The notes under the pieces were generated by a model that did no database searches, was not told where the DNA came from, and saw nothing but the letters and a program-made list of their open reading frames with translations. From Cochliopodium minus (taxonomy: Eukaryota > Discosea > Himatismenida > Cochliopodiidae), in NCBI GenBank assembly GCA_024220525.1, contig JAMYWO010000396.1, positions 15,921 through 31,330 of the forward strand: 15,410 nt of DNA, in the 5' to 3' direction. Position numbers and translations under genes: made by a program. Positions 1 through 7,621 of the stretch are shown piece after piece (positions within the stretch are counted from its first letter, which is position 1; every line of letters starts with the position of its first letter).

Positions 1-17
1 TATATTATTCATCTTAC

Positions 18-197
18 AGATAATGGTTGGCATTTATCTTTATGCTTGATCCAATCCTTTTTAAAAATATTATCTCGTTGAAAAGTTTGATTTCAACAAA
101 AAATTACTTTCTTTTGGCAATCAACACTGCAATATACAACATTCATACATCTTGAACAACTTTTACCTCCTTTTTTATGACAATATGCACAATCCAT
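18..197 (-). CDS. MYND zinc-finger protein, 5' part (partial at left edge)
   Basis: Exons are 197..108 and 56..18, joined across a 51-nt GTAATT...AAAG intron in phase 0. The joined product begins MDCAYCHKKGG and shows the full MYND pattern: a CxxC pair (CAYC), a second pair (CSRC), then VVYCSVDCQKK, and after the junction DWIKHKDKC. That gives the CxxC...CxxC...YCSxxCQ..DW..HK..C zinc-ligand set. MYND fingers bind two zinc ions and usually mediate protein-protein contacts (SMYD, ZMYND, DEAF1 families). The ATG at 197 is the first one after an in-frame stop at 236..234. At 17 the sequence reads GTAAGA, a good splice donor. Without splicing there, a TGA closes the frame at 13..11, giving a protein of only 45 residues, so continuation beyond the window is more likely. 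The exons are too short to stand out as an open frame. The rest of the protein and its family within MYND proteins are unknown. Confidence 0.8.
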
Positions 198-279
198 TTC
201 TTCTTCAAATTTTTTTTTTTCTTTGAATTCGAATCAAAAAATAAAAAAAAAAAAATTGCGCAATTTTATTTTGTTTGCA
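198..279. promoter_or_regulatory. Divergent intergenic region with a 16-bp palindrome
   Basis: These 82 bp separate the start codons of the MYND gene (minus) and the small basic protein gene (plus), so both promoters must lie here or overlap the genes. It is poly(A)/poly(T) rich. The only GC-containing island is a perfect palindrome at 252-267, AAAATTGCGCAATTTT, 13 bp before the plus-strand ATG. Its function is inferred from position only. Confidence 0.4.
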
Positions 280-534
280 ATGTCTTCAAGGGATTACAAA
301 AGCAAGAGGGATAGAAGTCCAAACTATGGACCTTCCAAATATGATGATAGAAAGAAAAAATACAAAAACAAAGGAGGAGGTGATTATAATTCGAAATATG
401 GGACTTTTTGGAGCAATTCAAAAAATGAAGAAAATTATGAAAAAATTCTGTCAGAAAAAATGAAAAGAGCGGACAATCTGCTATTCGCATTGATAGGTCC
501 AAATGATTACATGAATTTCATGAACAAAAAATGA
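280..534 (+). CDS. Small basic SR-like protein, hypothetical
   Basis: An 84-residue ORF starts at the only sensible ATG (280). The frame is open further upstream but without an ATG. The N-terminal third is rich in R, S, D and K (MSSRDYKSKRDRSPNYGPSK), as in RNA-binding or spliceosomal SR-type tails. It is followed by a lysine/glycine stretch and a C-terminal half (about 46-84) that reads like a short ordered helix with aromatic residues (YGTFW, NDYMNFMNKK). I do not recognise a family. The DYMNFMNKK end faintly recalls the YRQYMNRK motif of SNRNP27, but the motif around it is not there. It is divergent from the MYND gene and convergent with CCDC97. A possible AATAAA lies at 577-582. It could be a genuine short protein or the last exon of something longer, though I see no convincing acceptor before it. 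Confidence 0.55.
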   Translation: MSSRDYKSKRDRSPNYGPSKYDDRKKKYKNKGGGDYNSKYGTFWSNSKNEENYEKILSEKMKRADNLLFALIGPNDYMNFMNKK

Positions 535-661
535 AAAAGAAGAGGCTTTATTTATTGGATGGAGGAAAAAAGGATAAATAAATTTTTTTGTAATTTTATA
601 AATTATTTTGTTTGTAATTTTGTTTATATCAATCGTTTGATTATGTATAATTGCTAAAATT
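535..661. other. Convergent 3' intergenic region
   Basis: These 127 bp lie between two converging stop codons. They contain an AATAAA on the plus strand at 577-582 and TTTATTTATT at 547-556, which is AATAAA on the minus strand, so the two 3' ends may overlap. I see no gene here. Confidence 0.35.
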
Positions 662-1645
662 CTATAGATTATCATCATCCTCCATATCAAAATATTTCTC
701 TTCATCATCATAGGATTGTTGTTTCTCAAAGAGAGTGAGGATATCTTGATCCATTTCCACTTCTTGATAGTCAAAAGATTTATCCTCTCCATTAACAAAC
801 ATTTTTTCCACAAGAGAGTAGAATTCCGATCTTAGAATCTCTATTTCTTCTTTGGGGAGGTTTTCATTTTCATCCTCCCCTTCTTCATCGCTCAGATCCT
901 TTCTTTCATTGTAGATGGTCTCAAAATTTCTTTGTTTATCGTACATATTCAAAAGGAATTCTGAAAGCTTAGGAGTGGAAGTGTTTTTCTTCTCTATCTG
1001 TTGTTTTTCTATGTTTTTTGAATCAATCTTGTTTGTATTTATTTTTAATTCTGAATTTAAAGGCTTTATTTCAACTATATTGGTGTTGTTTTCGATGATA
1101 TGGTTTGTATTTTCTTTCATTCGATTATTTTTGGATTTTTTATCAATCAATTCCATTTTCTCATCCTCTTCATCCTCTTCATCCTCATCGAATTCATCAA
1201 TTTGTTTGGGAAGCTCTTCTGATTGGAATTTTCCAACATATTCATAAAACAAAGTTGGATACTTTTCGCTGAGAGAAGAATCATTCATATAACCTAAATT
1301 ATCATGTTTCAAATGTTTGCAAAAGTATAAATAATTTAATTGCTTTTTTTGTACATTTGTGTAGGTTTTTATTCTTCGATTATTAGGCATCAAAAAATCT
1401 TTCTTTTTGGATTTTTCCATCAATTCATTCTTTATTTTATAATAGAAGGTCAGCATGATAAAATCATTGTCAACTTTGAAATATTCTAGCAATTCCAAAT
1501 TAAGGAGAGAACCATATTCTTTCAAAAAATTTTGTTTCTCTTTTTTCAATAATTGGAATAAATCATCTTCATTTATATTATTATTCTTCAAAGATTCTTT
1601 TATTACTTTAATTATACTTTTCTCAATTTGGGTGGTTTCGCTCAT
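662..1645 (-). CDS. CCDC97: CCDC97 homologue (DUF2052 family)
   Basis: Intronless, 327 residues, TAG stop. The diagnostic CCDC97/DUF2052 blocks are present in order. At about 106-145 there is YLYFCKHLKHDNLGYMND followed by LSEKYPTLFYEYVGKF, the family's conserved LYxxYVGxF region. The C-terminal block at about 265-327 contains EILRSEFYSLVEKMFVNG, then GEDKSFDYQEV and DDEEKYFDMEDD, corresponding to the FLxGEDxxFDYxxVD...DEEDxYFD signature. Between them are acidic runs (about 150-162 and 250-262) and an N/K-rich linker. Known of the family: human CCDC97 co-purifies with the SF3b part of U2 snRNP; the exact role is poorly defined. The intron-rich genome makes a splicing role plausible. The start at 1645 is the first ATG and directly follows a poly(A) leader. 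It shares a 105-bp divergent spacer with the phosphatase gene. Confidence 0.88.
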   Translation of the reverse strand: MSETTQIEKSIIKVIKESLKNNNINEDDLFQLLKKEKQNFLKEYGSLLNLELLEYFKVDNDFIMLTFYYKIKNELMEKSKKKDFLMPNNRRIKTYTNVQKKQLNYLYFCKHLKHDNLGYMNDSSLSEKYPTLFYEYVGKFQSEELPKQIDEFDEDEEDEEDEKMELIDKKSKNNRMKENTNHIIENNTNIVEIKPLNSELKINTNKIDSKNIEKQQIEKKNTSTPKLSEFLLNMYDKQRNFETIYNERKDLSDEEGEDENENLPKEEIEILRSEFYSLVEKMFVNGEDKSFDYQEVEMDQDILTLFEKQQSYDDEEKYFDMEDDDNL

Positions 1646-1750
1646 TTTTTTTTTTTAATAATAATATTTCTAATTTTATAAATTTAAAAATATTAAAAAA
1701 AATAGAGACATAAATTTCTTCATCTCACAGGATATATTGTTATTTAATTC
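1646..1750. promoter_or_regulatory. Divergent promoter region, CCDC97 / SCP phosphatase
   Basis: These 105 bp separate two divergent ATGs. They are almost entirely A and T, with one CTCACAGGATA island at about 1724-1734. No recognisable core promoter element is certain. The function is inferred from the arrangement. Confidence 0.4.
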
Positions 1751-2748
1751 ATGTCTCAGCCCAATCATTTAATAACACAAGTCGATAAAAATCCCAAACG
1801 TAACCAAATAAAATTCAAAATCAAAAAAATTTTTTTTTTTTTTTTGAAGCAATAAATCGAAATATTAATTTTATAGCAAAGAAGAAGGGATGTTCTTGCT
1901 TTGGAAAGAAAAAAAACAAGATAAAAAATAGTGTTAGTATAAAAATCCCTTTATTTTTCAAAAATAAACTTGATATATTCATTCGCACAACAAAGAAAAA
2001 TAGGGAAACTGACAAAGGAGATAAATTATTACCTCCATTGTGTGAGATAGATTTGGGGAAAAAATGTCTTGTTTTGGATTTAGATGAAACTCTTGTTCAT
2101 AGTTCATTTAAGGTTAAAAATTCACATAAAATAAAATATTTTATTTTATTTTATTTTTCAACCACAATATATTTATAAATTTTTTAAAATTAAATGTACT
2201 CCTATAGCCTGTTGCAAATGCTGATTTTATAATACCTGTAGAAATAGAAGAACAAATATATCAAGTTTATGTATTAAAAAGGCCTTTTGTCGATGATTTT
2301 CTAAAGCGGTTGGGAGAAATATATGAAATTGTAGTATTTACTGCATCTTTATCAAAAGTAAATCTTATTTTTAAAAAATCCTCATATTTATAAAAAATAA
2401 TGAAAATTTGAAAATTATATTCTAAAAAAAAAAAATTTAAAGTATGCAGATCCTGTAATCGATCAATTGGATAAATATAAAGTGGTCAAACATAGATTAT
2501 TTAGAGAACATTGTACATTTTATAAAGGCAACTATGTCAAAGATTTAACCCGTTTGGGTAGAAATATAAAATCAACAATTATAATTGATAATTCAGAGGC
2601 TTCTTACGCTTTCCAACCAGAAAATGCGGTCCCTTGCGAAAGTTGGTTTGATAATCAAAGTGATGAAGAACTAAAAAGTATTTTGAAAATGTTGGAACAA
2701 TTAACAAAGTATGATGATGTTATAGAGGGGATTGATAAATTAATTTAA
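1751..2748 (+). CDS. Small CTD phosphatase (SCP/CTDSP type, FCP1 homology domain)
   Basis: Four exons (1751..1799, 1850..2112, 2208..2357, 2443..2748) give 255 residues, the size of animal SCP1-3. The catalytic motif DLDET is at residues 93-97 within [13 protein letters not shown]; the two Asp are the phospho-acceptor and the general acid. Further family blocks follow in order: [58 protein letters not shown], the second Asp site [10 protein letters not shown], and [11 protein letters not shown]. SCPs dephosphorylate the C-terminal domain of RNA polymerase II, preferentially Ser5, and other targets. The N-terminus carries an ITQVDK stretch like the ITQ start of animal SCPs and a CSCF motif that may be palmitoylated. 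The first intron (1800..1849, GTAACC...GAAG) is needed because the frame from the ATG hits TAA at 1853 just after a 16-T run. Splicing restores the frame exactly. Confidence 0.9.
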
Positions 2749-2858
2749 TAAAATCTGTATATTCTTTGAAAATCAAAAATGATTATTTGAGATTTGTAGA
2801 ATTCAAAAAAATTAAAAATGTTTTTGTTTTAAAAAAGAAAGTTTTAATTCTTCTCCAA
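2749..2858. other. Convergent 3' intergenic region
   Basis: These 110 bp lie between the converging stops of the phosphatase and SLX1 genes. AT-rich with no gene seen. Confidence 0.3.
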
Positions 2859-4327
2859 TTAGTTTTTTTTGGTGATGATAGAGTGGAGCAAAAAAGAATC
2901 AGAGGAGTCATCTTTCAATAACTCCTTCAAATCGTTAATTTTGTTTATATTATTTTGATTTTTGCTTATGATTTTGTTATTTTCTACATTTTCATCTGAA
3001 GAGCTTCCCTTGTACAGAGTGACAGGCTTGTATCTCTTTTCTTTGACAGGATCGTTTTTAGAAACAAGGTTTCTTTTGGCGGGAGAAGATCGAGATCTGG
3101 ATTTCGACTCTTTGGAGGACTTGTTTTGAACGGGCACTTGAGTACTAGTTTTAAGGGGTTTCTTTGCTTTTTCCTTCTCTTTTTCTTTTGCATTTTCTTT
3201 TTTCTTTTCTTTCTCTTTCTCTTTTGCCTTCTCTTTCTCTTTTTCCTTTTCTTTTTCAAGAGGATTGTCTTGGAGATCTTTAACGAGTTTGTCGTATTCA
3301 TCCTCATCATCCTCGTTTTCATCATCATTGTCGTCTTCATCAGAGAGATCGTCATCCTCAGAGATTTCACTGTATTGGGAAGAGGAAGAGGGATTCTTGT
3401 TTCTTTTTTCGAGCCACAAGTTGGTGTAGAGAACTTTCACTAAATCTTGCCACAAAAGATAGTTTTTGCATTTAAAACAGTTCCCCCCTTTTGGCAAAAG
3501 CTCCCCTTCGCTTTTCCCAATGAATTGCTTCGCCAAACATTTAATGTGGCAGATCATGTCGCAGTTAAGATTGGAACATTTCAGATTATCATCACTCTCC
3601 ATTTTCTCCTTGCAAAGATCACACATGGTGGCTATTTTTGGAAAATTAAATTATAAAAAAAAAAATGAGAGGAAAAGTTTTTTATTTTACTGCTCTGCGA
3701 TTTTTTGAAGGGCTCTGGTAAATTTTTGAGATTGTATATGGTGAGTGTTGAAATAGGGGAGATCAATATTTTGATATTATTTGGTAGGGTGGGGCAATCA
3801 TTGAGGAGATGTTTATATTTATCGTTAAGAAATTGCATCGTGAGTGGAAAATAGCACCATGGTGGTTGGGAGACCATTTCAAAGAGATATCTCAATTTCG
3901 CTTTCAATTTATAATTGTGTCCCACTCCCGTCACTTTCATTATTGCTTCTCTCACCCTTTTTGATTTTTTGGGGTTTTGCCAGCTCCATTCGAATTGAAG
4001 AGCATTTATTTTCGATGGAAATCCATGTACAATCACCACCATTTCCCATGGCCTCTTCTTTGAGGTCTAAATTGAATATAAATTAACATACATTGTATTA
4101 TAACTGATAAATAGATTTATATAACAAATTTTTACCTTCTTTGCTCCATTGGATATTTCTCCATTATGTTGTCTGATTCTTCTTTGTGGGTTTACAGTAA
4201 AACCAATATATGTGTGTAAAATGAATTTTGGCGCTAAAGATGTCAAAAGATAGCATCCATAAAATTTGTTGGGATTCAATCCAATTTTGTTATATAAGAG
4301 GGTATTTTGTTCAGTCGATGATTTCAT
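2859..4327 (-). CDS. SLX1: SLX1 structure-specific endonuclease catalytic subunit
   Basis: Three exons (4327..4136, 4066..3691, 3631..2859) give 446 residues. SLX1 works with the SLX4 scaffold in the nucleus, cutting 5' flaps, replication forks and Holliday junctions. The GIY-YIG domain covers about 20-105: GCYLL (Tyr26), TYIGFT (Tyr40), the Arg-rich helix [11 protein letters not shown], and the metal-binding Glu90 in FEWSWQNP, next to the SLX1 hallmark [15 protein letters not shown]. All expected catalytic residues are present. The C-terminal C4HC3 RING/PHD-like finger starts at MCDLCKEKM (about 192) and contains CxxxxCDxxxHxxCLA, [12 protein letters not shown] and [10 protein letters not shown], as in human SLX1. 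A tail of about 170 residues follows: acidic, then EK-repeat, then RS-rich; human SLX1 (about 275 aa) has no such extension. The ATG at 4327 is preferred over 4423, which lies in the upstream gene's last exon and would add a poly-Lys leader. Confidence 0.93.
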
Positions 4328-4410
4328 TTTTTTTTTTTTTTTGTTTATATATTTTATTTTCTTGTAATTAAATTTTTCAATTTGATTTTTATTTGAAATT
4401 AAAAGGTAGT
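4328..4410. promoter_or_regulatory. Short tandem spacer GST / SLX1
   Basis: These 83 bp on the minus strand run from the GST stop to the SLX1 ATG. They hold a poly(A) run (T at 4327-4342 on plus) directly before the ATG. They must contain both the 3' end of one gene and the start region of the next. No distinct motif is seen. Confidence 0.3.
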
Positions 4411-5407
4411 TCAGTTTTGCCATTCCTTGTAGTAACGAAAAATACCCTTTTTAGAGCACCCATCTTCTTCATCAATTTCGAATTTGTTTCTTCTAGAAGA
4501 AAGGAGGAATTGTTGGATGTTTTTTCTTTGCTCGACTCTGTTAGCCAAGTCAAAAACGTGAGGAAACTTTTTCTCCTCTTCGTACTTCTTTAAGATAGCA
4601 GGGAAAGAAAATTGGAGACCCTTAACTATTTGAAATAAAGCAAGGTCGACATAAGAGCAATCTTCTCCAACAAAGAACTTTCCATTTCCTTTTTTGTTGA
4701 ACACCAATGATTCTTCAAAGTATTGCAAAAATTTGGGCATTCTTACGTCTCTCCAGCTTGGCACTTTCATCAATGATACTTCTTTTTGATCATCGTAAAG
4801 TTTCAAGTTTGTTACTGGATGATGTAAGTCGTGAAATTCCGTCATCACTATTTTTAGAAAAAAAAGTTGAGAGAAATTTAAAAAATTGAAGAAAAAAGTT
4901 TTTACAATCTGTTTGTTTCAACAAATGAAATTTAGTTGATTAAAAAAAAAGAAAGGTAGTTTTTGCCCATCATTGTCAAGAAGTATTGATTGGCTTGATG
5001 TTTTTCTTCTTCGGTTTTTTTGAATCCTATTATTATTAAAAGAAAAGTTATAATTTCATCAAAAATTTTATTTAATTTTTACCCAATTTTGAATCAAGGA
5101 AACTGGCTATATTGGGAGTTTGGCTCAGTGCAATAGTGTTTCCATTTCCGTTGGTATAAAATAACAATGGGACTGCATAAAATGGAATAGGTTGTTTAAC
5201 TCCAAACTTTTCCCAATCAACATTTCCATAAGTATGGGGCTCATCTCCATATTTAACTCCAGCATCTTCAAAAATGAGTCTAATCTTAATTTATTTTAAC
5301 AAAATTGATTTGAAAATAGCAATAATTAATAAATAAAATTTATTAACGAATTCAGCTCTTCCAGGTAAACCACTCCAATATAAAATAGAATATTTTTCTT
5401 GGCTCAT
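4411..5407 (-). CDS. Glutathione S-transferase (sigma/mu/alpha-like)
   Basis: Four exons (5407..5348, 5284..5083, 5026..4967, 4847..4411) give 252 residues. The thioredoxin-fold half begins [11 protein letters not shown] with the expected catalytic Tyr at 10, then [20 protein letters not shown] (the GRAExIR block), cis-Pro region FYAVPLLFY, and [16 protein letters not shown]. The helical C-terminal half has [18 protein letters not shown], the helix [11 protein letters not shown], and [15 protein letters not shown] with the N-capping Ser-x-x-Asp of the GST core, then a long C-terminal tail. It conjugates glutathione to electrophiles in the cytosol. The third intron (4966..4848) has to start with GC: exon 3 contains no GT before an in-frame TAA, and using GCAAAA...TAG rejoins the frame precisely where the family alignment predicts. 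The subclass is uncertain. The gene is intact apart from that splice site. Confidence 0.88.
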
Positions 5408-5604
5408 ATCAATTTTTTTTTTTGATCTTTGTTTTTCATTCAAAAACCTCTCATTAATAATTTATTCTCTTTTTTGAACAATAATAGAATGAAAAATCAA
5501 CCAAATTAAATATTCATGAAAAAAAAAAATCGTTATTATATTTTGCGCCATATTTAAAATATATTAAAACAAACTGAAATTATAAAAAATAAAAAAAAAA
5601 GCAA
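5408..5604. promoter_or_regulatory. Divergent promoter region, GST / NDC80
   Basis: These 197 bp lie between two divergent ATGs. Nearly all A/T, with one GC island, TTTTGCGCCA at 5541-5550, about 55 bp upstream of the NDC80 ATG. It resembles, but does not exactly match, an E2F-type site. Regulation is inferred only. Confidence 0.4.
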
Positions 5605-7479
5605 ATGCAAATGCAAAGTAGGAATACATTAGGATTATTGACAAATGAGAATTTGAATTCAAGAAAATCAGTTGGAACATCCATCAAAATGAGTTTAAAA
5701 ACACCTCATAAAACAATGGATAACAAAAAACAAGACAATAGATTATCAACCATGGGAAGAACATCAACATCTAACAGAATGTCAGTTACTGGAAGAAGTT
5801 CAACAGTGGGAACTAACAGACAATCCATCCTTAATACAGCACAAAAGAGAAAGAATACACAAGTGCAAGATAAACGACCAATCAATGATAAAGAATTTAT
5901 GAGAGAATCAGTTAATATAATTTTAAAATATCTCGACACAAATGGATTTACTGAACAAATATCTTCAAAGGATTTACTTTCATCTCCTTCCACTAAGACT
6001 TATACAACTGTTTTCCTATTTCTTTTCAACCAGATAGATCCAAGCTTCTCATTCCAAAACAAGGGACACGAAGACATCCCTGAATTGTTAAAGTTGCTTG
6101 GCTATCCAATCAATATTTCCAAGAGATCTTTTCTTTCTGTTGGTGGGATGCATGTATGGCCTTCTTTACTTGCCACATTGTCCTGGATGGTTGAATTGTT
6201 GATTTATTCTGAATTGTTCAAATCTCCCAACTATGAAATCCAATTCGAAGAAAATATGATGTACGATTTAATCTTCAAAGAATGCAGAGACAGATTGTTC
6301 TTTGAATATGTGAGAGGAGCCTACTCTATTTTCCTTTCTGGTGGAAATGAGTTTTCAGCATTGGAAGAAGAATACAAGAAGATCTTTGAAATAAAGAATG
6401 ATCAATATAAAGAAGATACCCTACAAATCTTGAAACAAAGCGAATTAATTGAGAATCAAATCGAACAAGAAAAACAAAAGTTTGGAAGATTAGAAGAACT
6501 CGAAAAACTAAAGCAAACCTATGAGGGAGACATTGCCAATCACATCATATCCTATGATGCAGTCAACATATTTATCAACAATGCTGTGGAAAGATATAAA
6601 GTAATCAACTCTCAGATTAGTGATCTCTTGAAAGAAACCAGTGTCGTGAAAGAAGACAAGAAGAATCTCGAAAACAAACTTAACGAACAAATGAAGAATC
6701 AAATAAACTTTCAACAGATCGCTGAAACCAAAAAGATTTTGGATGAACAACTTCACAACACTGATAACAAGTTGAAGCAAACGGAGAGCAGGTGGGGTGA
6801 TCTCGAGATAAATCTCTCCAAAATCAACACTTCTATCAAATCCAAGATAGAAAAGTACAATAACAATGCTACCAAACTTCAGTTGGTCCCTCAAAAGAAT
6901 CAAAACGATCCAAACTTTGAGCTTTTTTTTGAAGGACACACCTCTTCTGTTAGAATCCAAAATGGTGATTCTGCGGAAATTTCAAAGAATATCTCTCCTC
7001 TCCTTTCCAATCTCAAAAAAGGTCTCCATTCTTCTCTCGACAAATTGGAAAACGATATCGAAAATCTCTTGGAGCAAGTGAACGAATCCAAAGAATCTAT
7101 TGTTGAGAAAAACAATGACTTGAAGGATCTAGAGCTTAAACGCCAAATGTTGGAGAAAACCTACAACAACAAAAAGAATACTCTCAATGAAGAGTTATCA
7201 AATTTGAGAAATAATTCTTACAAAATTCAAAAACATATCGAATCTACGAGAGACGAGACTGATATCAAAATAAAGAATCTCAATTCTCTTTTCCAAGAAC
7301 TTCAAAACAAGAAATCTGAAGAAATCGAAAAAATGAACTTTGAAAAGAAAGAATTTCAAAGTAAAATTACAAAGATCCTTGAGCAATTGTATTCACATAA
7401 AGAACACATCCAAAATAATCTAAAAATTCTTCAAATGAAACAATCTTCCACACAAAACTTGGTAGAAAATTTTAAATAA
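5605..7479 (+). CDS. NDC80: NDC80/HEC1 kinetochore complex subunit
   Basis: Intronless, 624 residues against 642 in human. NDC80 is the microtubule-binding subunit of the outer-kinetochore NDC80 complex (with NUF2, SPC24, SPC25). The N-terminal tail (1-90) is basic and rich in Ser/Thr, with six R-x-S motifs (Ser22, 48, 54, 60, 66, 74) of the Aurora-kinase type. The calponin-homology domain covers about 91-215: DKRPINDKEFM, DLLSSPSTKTYTTVFLFLFN, IDPSFSFQNKG, LLKLLGYPINISKRSF, then GGMHVWPSLLATLSWMVELL, all signature blocks. From about 245 to the end runs a long coiled coil (Q/E/K/N/L rich), interrupted around 430-465 by a stretch with Pro and aromatics (PQKNQNDPNFELFFEGHTSS), probably the loop region of the family. 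A second in-frame ATG lies two codons after the first; either could start. Confidence 0.95.
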   Translation: MQMQSRNTLGLLTNENLNSRKSVGTSIKMSLKTPHKTMDNKKQDNRLSTMGRTSTSNRMSVTGRSSTVGTNRQSILNTAQKRKNTQVQDKRPINDKEFMRESVNIILKYLDTNGFTEQISSKDLLSSPSTKTYTTVFLFLFNQIDPSFSFQNKGHEDIPELLKLLGYPINISKRSFLSVGGMHVWPSLLATLSWMVELLIYSELFKSPNYEIQFEENMMYDLIFKECRDRLFFEYVRGAYSIFLSGGNEFSALEEEYKKIFEIKNDQYKEDTLQILKQSELIENQIEQEKQKFGRLEELEKLKQTYEGDIANHIISYDAVNIFINNAVERYKVINSQISDLLKETSVVKEDKKNLENKLNEQMKNQINFQQIAETKKILDEQLHNTDNKLKQTESRWGDLEINLSKINTSIKSKIEKYNNNATKLQLVPQKNQNDPNFELFFEGHTSSVRIQNGDSAEISKNISPLLSNLKKGLHSSLDKLENDIENLLEQVNESKESIVEKNNDLKDLELKRQMLEKTYNNKKNTLNEELSNLRNNSYKIQKHIESTRDETDIKIKNLNSLFQELQNKKSEEIEKMNFEKKEFQSKITKILEQLYSHKEHIQNNLKILQMKQSSTQNLVENFK

Positions 7480-7621
7480 TTTGTTTAATAATTTTGAATT
7501 GATAAAATTAAATTTTTTTTCATCTTTCAAATTTCTTTTTGAGACTTTTTCAGTATCTTCTTGAATACAGGTTGGAAAGAATATTAAAATAAAAAAAAAT
7601 TGAACATTAATTTATTTATAC
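7480..7621. other. Tandem spacer NDC80 / kinase
   Basis: These 142 bp are AT-rich, holding the NDC80 3' end and the kinase promoter. I see no further gene. Confidence 0.3.

Noticed and set aside
280-534. SNRNP27 identity for the small basic protein
   Set aside because: Only a short YMN-like string fits. The conserved region of that family before it is missing.
1844-1855. Apparent frameshift in the SCP phosphatase after a T run
   Set aside because: A 50-nt GTAACC...GAAG intron explains it and gives an N-terminus resembling animal SCPs, so no break is needed.
3126-3443. Hydrophobic Phe/Leu-rich plus-strand ORF
   Set aside because: It is the antisense of the SLX1 Lys/Glu repeat. Purine-rich coding strands always give such shadows.
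4328-4423. Upstream start for SLX1 at 4423
   Set aside because: It overlaps the last codons of the GST gene, adds a poly-Lys leader and has no family support. The ATG at 4327 directly precedes the conserved domain.
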